Of a stretch of DNA of 64,000 nucleotides, positions 26,717-40,977 are shown piece by piece. The stretch comes from Brugia malayi (taxonomy: Eukaryota > Nematoda > Chromadorea > Rhabditida > Onchocercidae). The DNA is taken from contig NW_025062479.1 of assembly GCF_000002995.4 (NCBI RefSeq), forward strand, positions 10,893,721-10,957,720, given 5' to 3'. The notes beneath the pieces are model-generated. The model was not told where the DNA came from and made no database searches. It saw nothing but the letters and a program-made list of their open reading frames with translations. How positions within the stretch are numbered: position 1 is the stretch's first letter; every line of letters starts with the position of its first letter. Both the position numbers and the translations under genes were made by a program.

Positions 26717-29700
26717 AATTTACGTAAATCATTGGATAAATTATTGCTAAGTGTACCAGAAATGGAATCGAAAAGTGATGAAATGGTTGAGATGAATTCT
26801 GCATTTGATAGTGACGCTGTTGATATTGCTGTTCGCGTTGCTATGGTTTCTTTATTCATTTATATATCCGGTTTATTTGTTTGTTCGTTTGTTCGCTTGT
26901 TTATCATTCACTTGTTTGTTCGCTTGCTTATTTATTTGTTTGTTTGTTTGTTTGTTTTTTTTTTTAATTATTTAGAAATATTATATTAAAAAAATACCGT
27001 TTTTTCATAAAAATTTTTTTTTCATAAATTGACCAAAATTTTGTTTTATTTTTAGATCCGTTTTTTTAATAGTGCAAATGTATTTGCAAATTTTTGTGAG
27101 CATACGCGTACATTACGTCTTTATCCACGACCAGTCGTTGCACTTCAAACAGAATCTTTCCTGCGTAGCCGTCCGCAATTTACACAATTTATTGCTGAAC
27201 TTTGCAAGTTAGTTTTACAATTTATATATATTTTGAAAATTCAGTCCATTTTAATGAAGTTTGACGAGAAAAAGAATGTTTCATAACTTTTCTTTCTGCA
27301 AAAAATTTTTAAAATTTCCTTTAATTCCATTTTTTTCCATATTATAGAATTAAAAAAAAAAAAAAAAAAAAAACAATCTAGAACTCAAGCTGTGGAATAT
27401 TTTGCTGAATGTTCCTTATGTCCACATAATGAAACATATGTACGAGTACAGGCAGGAACGGATGATCCAAAACAAATTGGTGATAAAGGAAAATGGTTTA
27501 ACGAATCGTTGATGCCTATTCATTTTGCAGTTTGTTATTCTTACTCTATCTTTTTTCTGTTTTTTATCCTTAGAAAAATCTCGAAAATATTTATGTTCGA
27601 TTAATCAATTAAGAAGTGGTGAAAAGTAGAGTAAACAGGAAGTGTTATTATTTCTTTTTTTTTTGAATTGCTTTACTAAAATGATTTATGGATATTGATA
27701 GAAATATATAATTCTCGTGAATAAAAGTGGTTTGTTGGAAGAATAGTGCTAGGAAGATGATGAAAAGTTTAAAGTTATTTTTTTAGATATATTCGAATGA
27801 TTCGACGCTTGTTGATGCATGGCAAAAAGCTGCAAAGGAACGACAAAACAGTGCAACAGGTAATATTTTCATCTATTTTTTAAGCTTCTTACTCATCGTT
27901 CAGAATATTTCTGCATCAAAATAGAAACATAAATCAATCTTTTGATCGTTGATTACTAAATTAATTAACAAAATAAAAATAATGTAAAGTCATGTGAATG
28001 GTGTATTATGTTTCAGATTCTAACGGCGATGAAGTAAGTGATGCTGGAAATACTGATGGTGAAAGCTTTTCCAGCATTGATGATCTCTTGTTCGATATTC
28101 CTGATCAAACGGATACATCTATCGGTATGATTAAAATTTAATCTAATTAAGCTGGTAATCATCAAAAGGTTGATGCTATGCTACATATCATATTTGTAGA
28201 CAATTTCAATATTCACTCTTTGCTAAATTTTGTGTATAATTTAATTTTTTGACTTTGAGCTATATACTTTTACATTGTTGTAACTTAAGTTCAGTCCTTA
28301 CATCACATTCAATCCTTACACTTGGGTAATAATTTGGATATTTTATCATTCTTTTTTGTTATTATTTTAAACTTAAAGCATGTATGTTAAAGAATTTTGA
28401 AACTGTAAACTTTTTATTTCCTTTTCAGGAGCAAAATCACTTGCAGAAGTAGATGACGTTTATAAGGAGCCACTGACGTTAGCTATTCCGAGAAGTGAAA
28501 GTGTACACTCAGTTCATAGTTCGACAAGCAGTGGCCAGTAAGTTAATTTTGTTATTTTAAACTTTACTACATACTGAATTAATTAGAATTGTTCTAGATT
28601 ATCGTTGGATATTTCTCATGAAGTTGCAATTCTTCTTGATTATCGTTAAATATTTTTCATGAAAATGTGATTTGCTTCAAATTGTTTGATGTGTTTTTTC
28701 AGATCTACACCATCTTCATCAATTTCAACATCAGCAATGGATAGTGAAGCTGATTTTGCAAGACTTGCCGACAATTTGGCATTAAAATCAGATAGCAGAG
28801 TAAATTTTTTTAATTGATATATAATGTTATATACATTTTATGTTCACTCTAAATTTATTGTATTCATGAAGGGTGACTTTTCGTTTCGTCCTTCAAATGA
28901 ATCAACTCCGATAAATGATCGTCAAACCTTAGCATCTCGTAGACTATCATCCCAGTCCGGAAGTTCAACCAGTACAGCAACCAACAAAACACCACCATTA
29001 AAAGCAGCTGGTATTAAGGTTTGTAATTCATATTCCTTCATTTTTCATACTTTTTTTTTCAAATTTTCATATAATTAATAACTCATGTCATCCAAATTTT
29101 TTGTATAAAGTAATATGTGTAAAGGATATGTAATGCATATGCTTACAGGGTTTGGCTCAATTAGCAGATTCAGGTGAAAAAGTTCTTGGACCACAGTTCA
29201 TGAATGCACTTAATGGATATGCAGAGAGAAGTCATGATATGTTAAATCAGGTTCATTATTTCATTTACTGCAAGATAATTTGATGTAATAATTGGACAAA
29301 AAGAATAGATTATCCTAACTTTCATCCTGTATTTTATAAAAATATTATCGTTAAAACAAAAAATATAAAAGATTATTTTCAATAATTATATCATTTCTTC
29401 ACTTTCTTACAGGTTTTACATCGTACAGCTCCGAAAGCTCAAGCTATACGAGATAAAGCTGTCCGTCCAATTGCTTTAGCTGCAGCAAATCGAGTAGAAC
29501 AAAGTCAACATCTTGTAAGGACAAGAAGTAGCATGATTGGCGACAGAAATGCTAATGCAGCTGCACAACAAAGGTTCATTTAAATTCTAATAATTGTTCT
29601 ATTTGCAAAAAAAAAAAAAAAAAAGAAAAAAAAAAAGAAAAGAAAGAACCTGTTGAAAAAATTAGTTTAAAACACTGATTTAGTACGAAAGGAGAAAAAC

Positions 29701-32700
29701 GAGGTAATTTTGTTCAGATTAAATAATGCATTTTTATATGTTGGGTTGAATCCTTTTATGAGAAGCTAAAAATATTAGTCATCGAATTTTTTTTCTTTTT
29801 TTTTTTTTTGGTTCAATTTGTCCATTAATTTAAGCATTAATAAAACCTAATAAATTGGTCTTTACCAGTAGATATATGATTATATCTGTAAGATTTTATT
29901 TAAAGCTTCCGAAAATTTGTTTACGTATTTTTTTACTATTTCGATGTTTAATGTAATGGTAAGTTAAATTTTATGAATTAAGTAATTTAGCAATTATATT
30001 ACTTTAAATATTTGATAATTATATTCCATTCAGTATTTTGTTTCTTCTATTCTTTAAGTGTTGATTTAATGGAATTAATTCAGTAAGAATCAACAAATTG
30101 TTCGCGAAATATGTAATCAAATCCTAGCTGGTCAAGGAGTTGGTGTTTTCACATATCCAAAATTGAAACGATTAATGGAAGATGAAAGCTTGAGACAACT
30201 TGTTTGTTCCAAATTAAATCTCAGTCTTGATGTGCAACATTATGAAGATGATTTCATGCAAGATATGGTGAGAGAAAAAAGAAACTTTTCGAAAATCTTT
30301 TTTTCTTCTATCACTTTTCTTTTTCAAAGGGCTATTAAAATTAAAACTTCCCAAGCCTTTATGATAATGTTGCTACATCAAAGAAATGCGAATTACAATT
30401 AAACTAATTATGTAACAAATAACATTCATCTCTTATGTTATTTGCAAAAAAATTTTAGCAATTAACTCGAAATCAATATAAAGGATATTTGAAAGTTTTG
30501 CAAACATGTATTGCTGGTTTGGAATGTTCATACAATTCATCTGATTCTAATGGTTTAGCTTCATTATTTCATGTACTTGAAATTGCCCATTCTCATTATT
30601 GGACAAAAGAAACTGAAGTTACATCACCACAAAGTGCATCTAGAAGTTTGGTAGAACTTATTTTCTCTCTGAAGAATTCCAAGATAATATGTGATTTCAT
30701 TGAACACTTTATTATAATCTTTTTCTTTCTTATTTTCAAGTGTATGTTATATTTTACGAGGTTGAGAGCTAAGTTTTCAATAAATTGGTAAGAATTACGC
30801 ATAAGATAATTTACAAACTTAGGATAGTTGTTCTATGATTAATTTAAATTGCATGAATTTACGAATAGGAAATTTTTTTCTCTTGCTTTTTCTTTGTCTT
30901 TTTTTGTCTTTTTTTTTTTTTCAGCTTAATACTCCATCATCATCACTATATGATGTACAGCGACAACAGCATGATATTTCATCACCGATACATCTGCCAC
31001 CAATTCCAATCCAACCACCGCCGTCTCTACCATTCCCTGTAAATCAAGTTCCTAAACCTCCCATACCACCGCGTATTTCTCATGAAATTGTATTACGTAT
31101 GTTTTTGCTACATGTAGTTATTACTATTTTATATGCTTATTTTTGACTTTAGTTTGTTTTTTTTTCTTGATTGGTAATTCAATCTTTTTAAACTCCACGA
31201 ATTTTGAAGAGAATCATTAAGATATTCAATTATTGTACAAGAAATATTCTAAATAATTTTTCTGTGCAGTCTTTTACAAAATACTGATTAGTAAATTTAC
31301 CTGTAGTTATTAGTATCCCAAACTTTTATGCTATTATCATATTGTAGCTACTGGTCCACCACCACCACTTCCACCACGGCCGGGAGTTCGTCCAAGTACA
31401 CGTGATAATGCGCAATCAATGTCAAAGCCTAATGTCCAATCAAAAAATTTGGAAGAAGTAACGAAGACAAACAGTACTTTATCACCTGATACCAAAAATT
31501 CCAAATTAAAATTAAATCCTGTTAATAAAATAGAAAAAATTTCGACTACATCTCGACGTCCATCATTCAGTTCAACCATTGTAAGTTTGTTTGCAAGCAT
31601 AGCTGGTCTTATCACTGCAAGATATTTTGTACTTTTTAGAAAATTATTGCATTACTACACTTTCTTTAATTGGATTAATTTTTGATCAAAATAAAACGGT
31701 AATTATTTCTTTGTAATTAAATGAAAAACTTTAGTCATCTAGTTAGAGTTCAATGATACATTTACTTCATTTGTGATAATGTAATTAAACTTGAAGTCAA
31801 ATTAAACATAATAAAACTTTTTTCTTTCAGAAATCTCGCTTTAATTTGCATCCACCAGATAGTTTGTCACTAGATTCAACAACTTCATTACGTGTCTCAT
31901 CTGATGTTAAACCAATACGACACTTCATTTATCAAGATTTGATATGTTATATTTTCTTTTCGTTTAATTTCAACCGCTTCTTATTTTCATTCCCTTAAAT
32001 TGTTTTAGTTCAATTTTGCGGTTTATTTATATGAAGCCATAGTTCTAAAACTATAAAATGTTACGTGAATACTTTATTGTATTCTCGAAGTACTTAACTA
32101 AAAGTATATTTATCATCTGTCGATGATATGATAGTTGTATAAACCAATATTATTAAAAAGGAGAGAAAGAAAAAATAGATTAATTTTGACAATTTTGATA
32201 AAAATGCATTCAATATTTTAGCAACTATAATTATATTTAGTGCCTTCACCAAATCCGTTATGGCAAAAAATGGATTTTTGGGAAAATGCATTTTTCGATG
32301 TGGTTGCACGAGAACGCGATATTATAGGAATGGATCAAGAACCATGTGAAATGATTGATAGATATTGTGGTTTGTCAGAATCTGAAAAGCGCCGTCTAGA
32401 ATTAGAGGAAGATCATTTATTGTCTACATTACTTCATAATTTAACATCTTATATGATTATGTGCGGTTGTGGTCAACGAGCTGTTCAACAGGTATAATGT
32501 TTTTTTGATATTTTCCGATATATTTTCTGCACATTTTAGTTTTAAAAAGAAAAAAGAAAGATTTTAGTGTATGATATTCTTTTATAATATGATGATATGT
32601 TTTCTCATTATTTCTTTAGCTAAAATGTTTTTTTTTTTTTATGTTGAACTTTTTTAAATTGTGTGTTTTTTTTTACACGGTTCAATTAAAGGATGAAATT

Positions 32701-35319
32701 AAAACGGCACTGTTTAATGCTTTGTATTGTAAGCCTCTTCACAGGAGGTCGAATGATGCATGTTCATAGTCGACGTTCGGTCGTGCCGCAACATTTTTTT
32801 TTTTAAAAAAAAAGATTACGCTGTATTAAATGACCAGATAGTTTTTGGTTAATTTGATAAATCTTTATATTGTTTATCTAATTTCTTGCAACTCTTCAAT
32901 ATTTATTTATGAATTAAGATTTAGAGTAAATTTCAGAAAATACGACGTTTGTTAGGTAAAGCGCATATTGGCTTGGTTTATTCAAAAACAATCAATCAAC
33001 TTTTGGATGAACTTCCAAAAACTGTTAGTATAACAGATTGTGTATCTTTTTTCCTAGTATTCTGCTTTGTAATCAGTTTAGTCATTGACAAGTTGATTTG
33101 AATAAATTAGAACGAACTTGATGATTAACCTCTTGAATTTCTTTCGGAAGTTTTCTGTCTAATCCATTTGCAAAAGCTTTAATTGCATCAATGTGTTAGC
33201 TTTCTCTTAATTTTTTTTCAATCAACAAATTGGACCTTTGCTTCTATTTGTCTTATCAATGTTATGTTTTATTGTATCAAATCTATTTCTAGCAAAGTAA
33301 TGGAATACCACTGAAACCACTCGGAAGTCGTCTTATTCAAAAACGATTATTTACTGTTCATGAAGGAGCTACAGCGCAAGATCCGTTAGTATTTATAGAG
33401 GTAAATTAGAATTAAAAACATCTTTTTAGGTCTAATTAGATTTCAGGTCGAATTTATGCCTTTTTTTCCAAAAGTCGTTTAGTTTTGATTTTAGCCTTAG
33501 TTTTTTTTTTTTTCTGCTTTCACTTTAATTCTGTCTTCACAAAATATGGTCATTTGTAGTTTTTCAAATTTGATAATGCTTTTTGAGGTATGCGATGACG
33601 CAGTTGTACTTCGATCGGTACTTGGCGCTATTACAGAACGATGGTGGTATGAACGTCTAGTCAATATGACGTATTCTCCCAAAACACGTCTTTTATGCTT
33701 ATGGCGACGACATGAAGGAAAAGTGTATATGCACAAATTTTACACAAGAAAGGTTGTACTTACGTGTTTCATGCATGCATTCACATGTTAGACGTGATCT
33801 TTCACGTTAAACATAATTTTTTATAAAGCCAAAGAATAAAATTTTTTTGTCTGACTATAATTTAAATGCTTCATTGTAGATTTAAATGCATTCATATTTT
33901 TGCTCAAATATTATAGTGTCGCGAATTGTATACTACAATGAAGGAAGCAATGGAGCGAGCTGCTAAACGAGGTAAAGTTACACTATCTGGCCGAGATTTG
34001 GGTGGTGAATTTCCGATTCAGGATATGGAATCAAATCAAGGTGGAATACTACAAGTACGATTAGATGGTGTAGCATTGCTTTTCGAAGATAGACAGGTAA
34101 TGCTACTGTTATTATTCCATTTTTTCATTGCAAAATTTTAAAATTTTGAATAAATTATATAGTTTTGTTTAAAAATTCAGAATTTAAAATAAATTTATAA
34201 ATATATTATATTAAAAATTTTTATTTCTTTCCTTTTCTTTCAAAAAAATTTCTGTTCTTTTTTTCTTTTAAAATTCGGGTCATTTTCAGCATTTCGTTGA
34301 ATTGAGCAATTTTAAAAAATGTTGTACACTTGGTAGAAATGTATTTGTTCTTCAGGAATATGGTATGTTATTTTCAGAGAAAATCTCTACAAATTTTTAC
34401 TTTATTCTTTTGCTTGCTTAGCTTTACTCTTTTTGCAAAATTGCGAAAAATTTCAAATTGTTTGTAACATTTTACTTCTAATATACTTTGAAACAAAAAG
34501 ATGAATAATATTTGTTAACCTTTCCTATTCTTCCGTTAAGAATTTCTTCATGTCTTAATCTCACAAAAAGCGGAGATTTTAAAAAAAAATTTTTCCAACA
34601 TATTACACATTTACTTCTAAGTAATGAATGTTTATTGTATATTACAGATCGTAAAAAGAATAAACTAATACAGAGGCGTTATTTATCCCAAATGGTATGA
34701 TTTGAATAAAGTATTAAAAGTGCACTTTTAAAATTTCATTTACTTAATAGTTTGTGTTGTATTATATACATAGAATGCTTTTAGTTAGCATACCCATTGT
34801 ATCCGTTAATATATCTGTTTATTTAAGATTGTTATAACAATTAACCGTTTGCTGCATAATTATCAATAATTTGATTTCACATGAATCTTAATTCCATTCT
34901 TTTTTATTGCTTTTGATTAGCAAAAATTGCCAAATTTAAATATTTTACTATCAAGAGCCAATTAAGCAGAGTGCATGATTATGATTAATTTTAAAATAAT
35001 AGTCGACACATTTTTTTTTCTTCTGAAATATCAATTTAATTATTTATATCAAAATATATGTTAGTGATCGAAAAAGTAAAGAAAAGCATCAACAAATATA
35101 GAAGAAATCATTTTTTAAGTTATTGTCATTGTTATTGTTTGTTTTGTTTCTGTTGTTGTTGTAGTCATTATTTTTCTGTGCTGTTTGCATGAATTGTAAT
35201 TGTTGATTCAGGCATCCGATATTGCATGGTCATTACATCGTGTATTTTCCGTAAGTTATGCAAAACAATCATTAACAGTGCACGAGAGTAACGTGAATGA
35301 TGCAAATACTCTATTATAA
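23677..35319 (+). CDS. aex-3: MADD/AEX-3-type DENN-domain Rab guanine-nucleotide exchange factor
   Basis: MADD (Rab3-GEP; C. elegans AEX-3) activates Rab3/Rab27 for synaptic-vesicle release. The 31 phase-consistent exons are 23677-23730, 24042-24228, 24418-24598, 24834-24977, 25099-25246, 25480-25632, 25925-26056, 26290-26463, 26714-26845, 27056-27207, 27382-27529, 27787-27859, 28017-28124, 28429-28537, 28703-28799, 28872-29018, 29149-29250, 29413-29573, 30084-30267, 30459-30650, 30925-31096, 31348-31580, 31831-31891, 32241-32491, 32937-33023, 33293-33400, 33588-33752, 33917-34096, 34290-34362, 34648-34694 and 35212-35319, giving about 1420 residues, close to AEX-3 as I recall it. The start [18 protein letters not shown] fits the family. 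uDENN has TPELLRRYP and FFCQPEGC-like FCQPEGC. cDENN has [14 protein letters not shown] and [20 protein letters not shown]. dDENN ends in [18 protein letters not shown]. The middle is Ser/Pro-rich. [16 protein letters not shown] (about residue 1166) and a PH-like C-terminal region ([20 protein letters not shown]) follow. The donors at 30650 and 31891 are chosen by phase and are less certain. Confidence 0.97.
26680..26711 (+). repeat. T32 homopolymer abutting a MADD splice acceptor
   Basis: A run of 32 T ends directly in TAG at the acceptor of MADD exon 9 (exon start 26714). It serves as an extreme polypyrimidine tract and should be length-variable. Confidence 0.9.
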
Positions 35320-37050
35320 TCAATTTCATGTATTTCACATCTAGTGATATTTTTTCAAACAATTAAACTTTTGCTACCATAATGGTAAATAATTTAACAA
35401 AATATTAATTATGAAACTACTGAACATATCAACAAATGCATACAAGGAAATCATCACTATTACCAGTGTAAACATGTTTTAATTTCATTACTTATCATAT
35501 TATCATACACTTTGATAGCATTTAAACTTTGACTGAATGCTATGCATGTTGTATTCTTTGTAAAATTTGAATATTTAAGTCTACATATATCTAAGTAATA
35601 AATTTAAATGATTGACAAATTTTTTATTTAATTGGTAAATTTGCATTAAAAAAATCAAAGATTTTAATTGACTTTTAGGCTGATCAGATTTGTTATGCGG
35701 TTTTGTGCGTTTTCTCTTTCGTTGCTACAGGACGTCGAACAAGTGATATGATTTAAAGCAATGTGATATTTTCAGAAAGCAAATCACATTTTTTATTAAA
35801 ACCGAAATCATAAACATTAATGGTTACATGCACCTGTTATCCATTTGTATTTTTTTTTTTTCTTTTTTTTCTTTTGAAAATAACTAGTAATATAAATAGC
35901 TAGTAATATTTTATTCGTATGTTTTTTTTTTAGTTCAGTTGATTACTGTAAGTTTTCAATGTTAGCCTTTCATAATGTCTTCCGCTAAAATTTATTGAAG
36001 TAATGTAAAATTCGAAAAATACTATGCTTGAATTAAAGAAGTATTGATATTAAAATTCAAAAAAATAATGATATTTAAAAATAGATATAGGAAAGCATTA
36101 AACCAATTTTTATTGAAATCTACAAATTTAATTCAGACATATTTGACACGAACTAACACACCAAAGTAGAATATGTAGTGTTCAATTTTCTTCTTTAATC
36201 ATCACTTATACATTAAAAGGAATGAGAAAAGTCTTTAAATAATCTATATACATCAATCAAAATTTATTTTGCAAAATAAAAAAAGAAAAAATTGTTTCGA
36301 AACTGTAATTCTTTTTTTCAACTAATGTCATCTTCGACACATCTTTTTTTCCTTTTCCTGTTAAATTTGTATATTTTGTTAGTGTCTAATTTCGTCTTAA
36401 TAATTACTTTCATGTAAAATAAATTACAACATATGTGTTTGTATGTTAATCTCGAGAAATACACCAGGAAATACCATTTGGATTATCCAAATTTTGAATC
36501 TTGTGCGCTCTGTTCATCTGATGCATCATTGGCAATAGCAATTGATTTTCTGGTGGATGCACAGTGTTAAAAAAAAAAAAAAAAGTCCTGAAATTATCTG
36601 AACTTATCACTTGTAATCAATCTATCACTTAGGATTTATCACAAAACAACTCTTTCTAATAATTTTTCTTTTTTTGAAGTGCTTGTATGAAAGGAAAGTA
36701 TGGAAAGTTTCGATTTAATTATCTGAGAAATTTTAGTCGTGAAACTTAATCCATTTTTCAGCTTTGTGATTTGTTGTACTTAAATTATAAAATTACGAAA
36801 ATTCTTTTTATGAAAGTGAAACGAAAGGGAAAAATTCAGATATTTTGATAGTGCATGATTGATCGGTAATGTCTCATGTGATACCGACAATGACATTTTC
36901 TCATGAAATGTGTTTCATCCATTTTAGCTATCAAAGATCTAAAAAAAAATTTTCACAAGTTAAAAAACTTATTTTTAAAATCAGAAAATTAAAAAATCAA
37001 AATTTTAAAAATTTCCGTCGTAAATACATGTAAAATTTAAAGTAATGAAA
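35320..37050. other. Convergent 3' intergenic region (MADD / Clc-like)
   Basis: This is AT-rich DNA between two convergent gene ends. Most of it is probably 3' UTR and flank. An AATAAA at about 35599 may serve MADD. A good acceptor (CTACAG) at 35732 followed by a short frame could be an alternative last MADD exon (see findings). Nothing else stands out. Confidence 0.55.
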
Positions 37051-38778
37051 CTATAAAAAATTCAAGAAAAAAAACCTTATGTGATATTTGTTAAACATAC
37101 GTTCATCACGTTTAGCCATATAAGCAACTAATGAAAATAATGCAGCAAATTCATTTCCCAAAAATGTAACCTAAAGAAAAATAGAAAAAAACGTAAGAAA
37201 GAAAAGAAAAAAAAAAAGAATTATTACTTTTACACTAAAATCATTGAGTAAAAGTTTGTAATTTATTTAAAAAAGGGGTTCCCAAATATTAAAAAAAGAA
37301 AAAAACTTACTTTAAGCATAATAAAGGAGTAACCATATGAGTAATGAAACAATGGATCATCAATTTTTGAGGCAGCATAAATTTTATTTCCCACTTCTTT
37401 GGAGACAGCAGCCATATAAACAATTATGCATGCAAAATTTGCCATCCCTCAAAGAAAAAAAAGAAAAATTGATTTTCAAATTAGTAAATGAACTTTTTAA
37501 AAATGTTTATTTCAAAAATTATTTATGGATAATTGTTATCATGTTAAACTGTTTCATACCTGAGAAAATATGCAATACGGAACAATACATAAGTGAATGA
37601 TATGGCCATTTTTGAAACAAACACATTAATGCATTAATTGAACCCAAAATAATTAGTAAAGCACCAGAAATCATAAAGATGAATGCACGATGTACTGAGA
37701 CTAAAATTAAATATTTCATTTAAATTTCGGATGTTACAAAAATTGGGAACAAACAAAAAAGAGAAAAAACCCAATTTCTTAAACTTAATTTTAAGTGTGA
37801 TTTTCTTGGTTAAGTGTAATTTTAATTTTGTAATAAATTATTCTCTAACACGCATAATAAAATAACTTACATTCGACAGATGTAGTAACATCATATGGCT
37901 CATCTGTTGTAAAATAATTTACTTTTGTGCAATGAAAATCGGTTGTAGCTAAATATTTTGTGAAAAATTTTGAATATTAAATTTAAATTACTTACAGTGT
38001 TGTGCAAAATAAAATATCATTTGTTTCAAAAATGTCAATAATTCATAATTTAATGATTAATATGAGATGGAAATGATTGAATTAAAATGTTATTTAAAAA
38101 AACAAAAATTTTTTTTTTGCTCTTTTTGTCATTTATTTATTTCTTGTTTTATTTTATTAGTCAAATTTTAATGAATAGTTTAATTAAATATTTGAAAAAA
38201 CATAACGAACGATCAAGCCAACAAAAAAGCCATGGGCCAAGCGTTGCATTTTTAAAATAAACAGTTTGATCTAAAATATCTTCGCTTCCATTTGCAATTG
38301 TATCATTTGGATGTACGTAATATTTCAAAACTTCCGTTGTATACAACCAACTATTTGTGCATGTACCTTGAAATAATTCATTAATAATTTAAAATTTAAT
38401 CAAATAACTTGCAGAAAATTTATTCATTTATTTTATTTTTCAATCATAATTTTTTTTTAAAAAGTAACGAGTGAAAGAATGAAAGAAGTAATGAGAGAAA
38501 ATTTTTAGAAATATATTAATTTATTCAAATATAATATTTTGATTAATCTAAGTTATGAATATTTGAATGAAATTTAAAAAAAAACGAAAACAAGAAAGTT
38601 TCGTAAAAATTAATTATAAATATCCGGTTTTTTTTTTTTTAATTATTAATAATGGTCACTTACTTATAATGCAAAAAATGCAAGTAATAATAGAATTACA
38701 GCAAGCAATTTTGATTAAAAGTTGTTGATTCATACGGGAAATTTTAATAAATTTGTTGTGCCATACCGGTGCAATCAT
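37051..38778 (-). CDS. Clc-like (claudin-like) four-transmembrane protein
   Basis: Nematode Clc-like proteins are claudin/PMP22-related four-TM proteins of the plasma membrane, implicated in junctions or channel modulation. Minus-strand exons: 38778-38664, 38366-38211, 37948-37871, 37700-37560, 37447-37311 and 37170-37051 (stop TAG), about 248 residues, all in phase. TM1 is IKIACCNSIITCIFCIIS. A Cys-containing extracellular loop follows (TCTNSW, GPWLFCWL, FHCTKV). TM2 is RAFIFMISGALLIILGSI, TM3 spans the exon 4/5 junction (SVLHIFSGMANFACIIVYMA) and TM4 includes YGYSFIMLKVTFLGNEFAAL, then LVAYMAKRDE. Two in-frame Mets are possible. The upstream one (38778) adds 15 residues to the start at 38733, which sits right before TM1. 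At the 3' end a donor at GAAC|GTATG (exon end 37081) would give a shorter tail. I prefer read-through to the TAG. Specific function is unknown. Confidence 0.85.
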
Positions 38779-39014
38779 CTTTTCTTACTTTTTTTCTCTT
38801 CTTTTTTGCTTTTTTTTTTAAAAAATGAATATTCCAACTGAATACTTTTTTTTATTAAGCTTGCAAAACTTAGAAATCATTTTCAAACATATCAAACATA
38901 ATTAAAATTTGCCATAAAGCAAATGTCTGACTATCAATTGAAAAAGAAAAAAAAAAACAATTTATTAACTAAATCTTTAGGAACGAAATTATACAAGAAT
39001 ACAAATTTAACAAC

Positions 39015-39045
<31 letters not shown>

Positions 39046-40097
39046 AAAGAAGAAAATGAATGTGCAAAATGTATAGTTGAAAGAAAAAAAAAACTTTGTA
39101 GCAGAAAGGATGAAAATTATCATTCAATACTATTTGAATTAAATAAAAATTGAAATGAAATGGTAAAAAGAGAAGAAGTGGAAATGGATTTGGATAATAT
39201 AAATAAATGATTTCTGATTTAAACTTAGCCAACAATGTTGTTAGCTCAAGAAAGGAAAAGTTTTCCTATTGAAAATGTTAATCTAATAATAAAATCATGG
39301 CAATTGTTACGAAGCAAAAATTTGAGAATCTTTTTTGATAGTGAATTACTTTCTCTTTTTTCTCTCTCTCCCCTCCTCCCCCTGTCCCTGTCTCTCTCCC
39401 TCTCCTACTCTTCGCTTCCTTTTATTGTCACAAAATTTTTGATAATGAAATTGACAAAATTGTATTTAAATTTTTTAGCCACTTCAATTTTAAATAAATT
39501 GCTTCATTGAAAGAGGAAAAAAAATCATCGCTTATTGCAACAAATTATATTTGCAAGTATTGATAATAAAGTAAATATGATACATTAACTTATAATAGAT
39601 CAATTTTCTAGTAAGTTTTAAAAATTAATTATAAATCATAAAAACAATTCGAAATAATATAGTTTAACTTTGAAAAAAAAAGACTTTAATTGACAAGGAT
39701 GGAATTAAAATTAAACTGAATAAATTAGAATACATATATATGTATATATTCAACATTTTTTCTCTTCCATTTATAATATTGTGATGTTTTTTCAATCATA
39801 TTTATAAATAAAACGATTTAATACCAATTATTTTTTTTAATTTGTAATAAAAATTTATTATATTTTACAAATATTCAAAATTTCATGGACAAAAAAATTT
39901 GTTTGTCGTTATAAACAGCATTTAATACATTAATAACTATTACCATTCATGGAGTTTATTTGTTTTTTAGAAAAAAGAATTAAGAAAAGAAAAAAGAAAA
40001 CGAATAAAATATTATACAGTGAGAAAATATAGGAAATCAGAAAAAAAAATCGTCATTTAAATTGTCCAATTGGTCATCAATAAATTGTCCTTTTCAT

Positions 40098-40124
40098 CAT
40101 ATATATATATATATATATATATAT
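40098..40124. repeat. (AT)n microsatellite
   Basis: About thirteen uninterrupted AT units. Confidence 0.9.
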
Positions 40125-40720
40125 GTCATTTGAAGATTATTGAAATGTAACAACATGACAAGTGAAAAAAAAAAAAATGAAATTTAAATTTAATTCCAAT
40201 TTATGCATCACTTTTTCTCTCATTTTATTTCAAAACTTTTCCATCTCTAACGGTCGAATCAGCAAATACTAATCAATACTTCCCAATGCTAAAAGTAATA
40301 TGTATTAATTCTTTTAATATTACATATATTATTATATATAATAAATAATTATATAAAACTTTTATATTATTTCTTTTATCAATTTAGATTCATTTTATAT
40401 TTGAATCTGCACTGTGGCACAGATTCATTTCATTTCTGATATATACATATTCCTGTATGTATCAATCAAATCAAAAGTCCACTGAACTTTTTAGATAAGT
40501 CCTCAATTACCTTTTATATGTTATTATTTTATTGTAATTGAAAACAGTCATGCTACTTTTGTGATAATTGATGAGTGATAATGGGAAGTTTAACAACTGT
40601 ATAATCTAAAATTCTCCAATTTTGTTCTCTCCATCGTTTTTTAGGATAAATATTTACTAATAAGCTTAAAATTGTCATTATTAATTTATTACTATTACTT
40701 TTATTGTCGTTAATAATAAC

Positions 40721-40725
40721 AATAG

Positions 40726-40763
<38 letters not shown>

Positions 40764-40768
40764 CTATT
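40721..40768. repeat. 48-bp perfect palindrome of AAT/ATT units
   Basis: AATAGT followed by six AAT units (40721-40744) meets six ATT units followed by ACTATT (40745-40768). The two 24-bp arms are exact reverse complements with no spacer. Confidence 0.95.
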
Positions 40769-40977
40769 ATTGCTATCATCTAACATTTCCATTATTTTTT
40801 ATTATTTATCATTAATACAATTATTTACTATCAATTTCTCTATGATATATATACTTAGAATTCATATAGTTGCATTTAATTAATTTGTTGATGAAAATTT
40901 CAGTCGTAAAAGTGCATTCAAACGTTCAATCTATTCCATTCCAATTTCATTTCATTCATTCATTCAAATTTATTCAC

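Noticed and set aside
32691..32800. Possible extra MADD exon ([12 protein letters not shown]) in the intron after 32491, in a less AT-rich patch
   Set aside because: It would enter in phase 0 but leave one base over, while the next conserved exon ([16 protein letters not shown]) starts in phase 0. It also breaks the family alignment.
37990..38040. Minus-strand donor (ACACT|GTAAGT) between two Clc-like exons
   Set aside because: No acceptor lies upstream and the flanking exons already join in phase.
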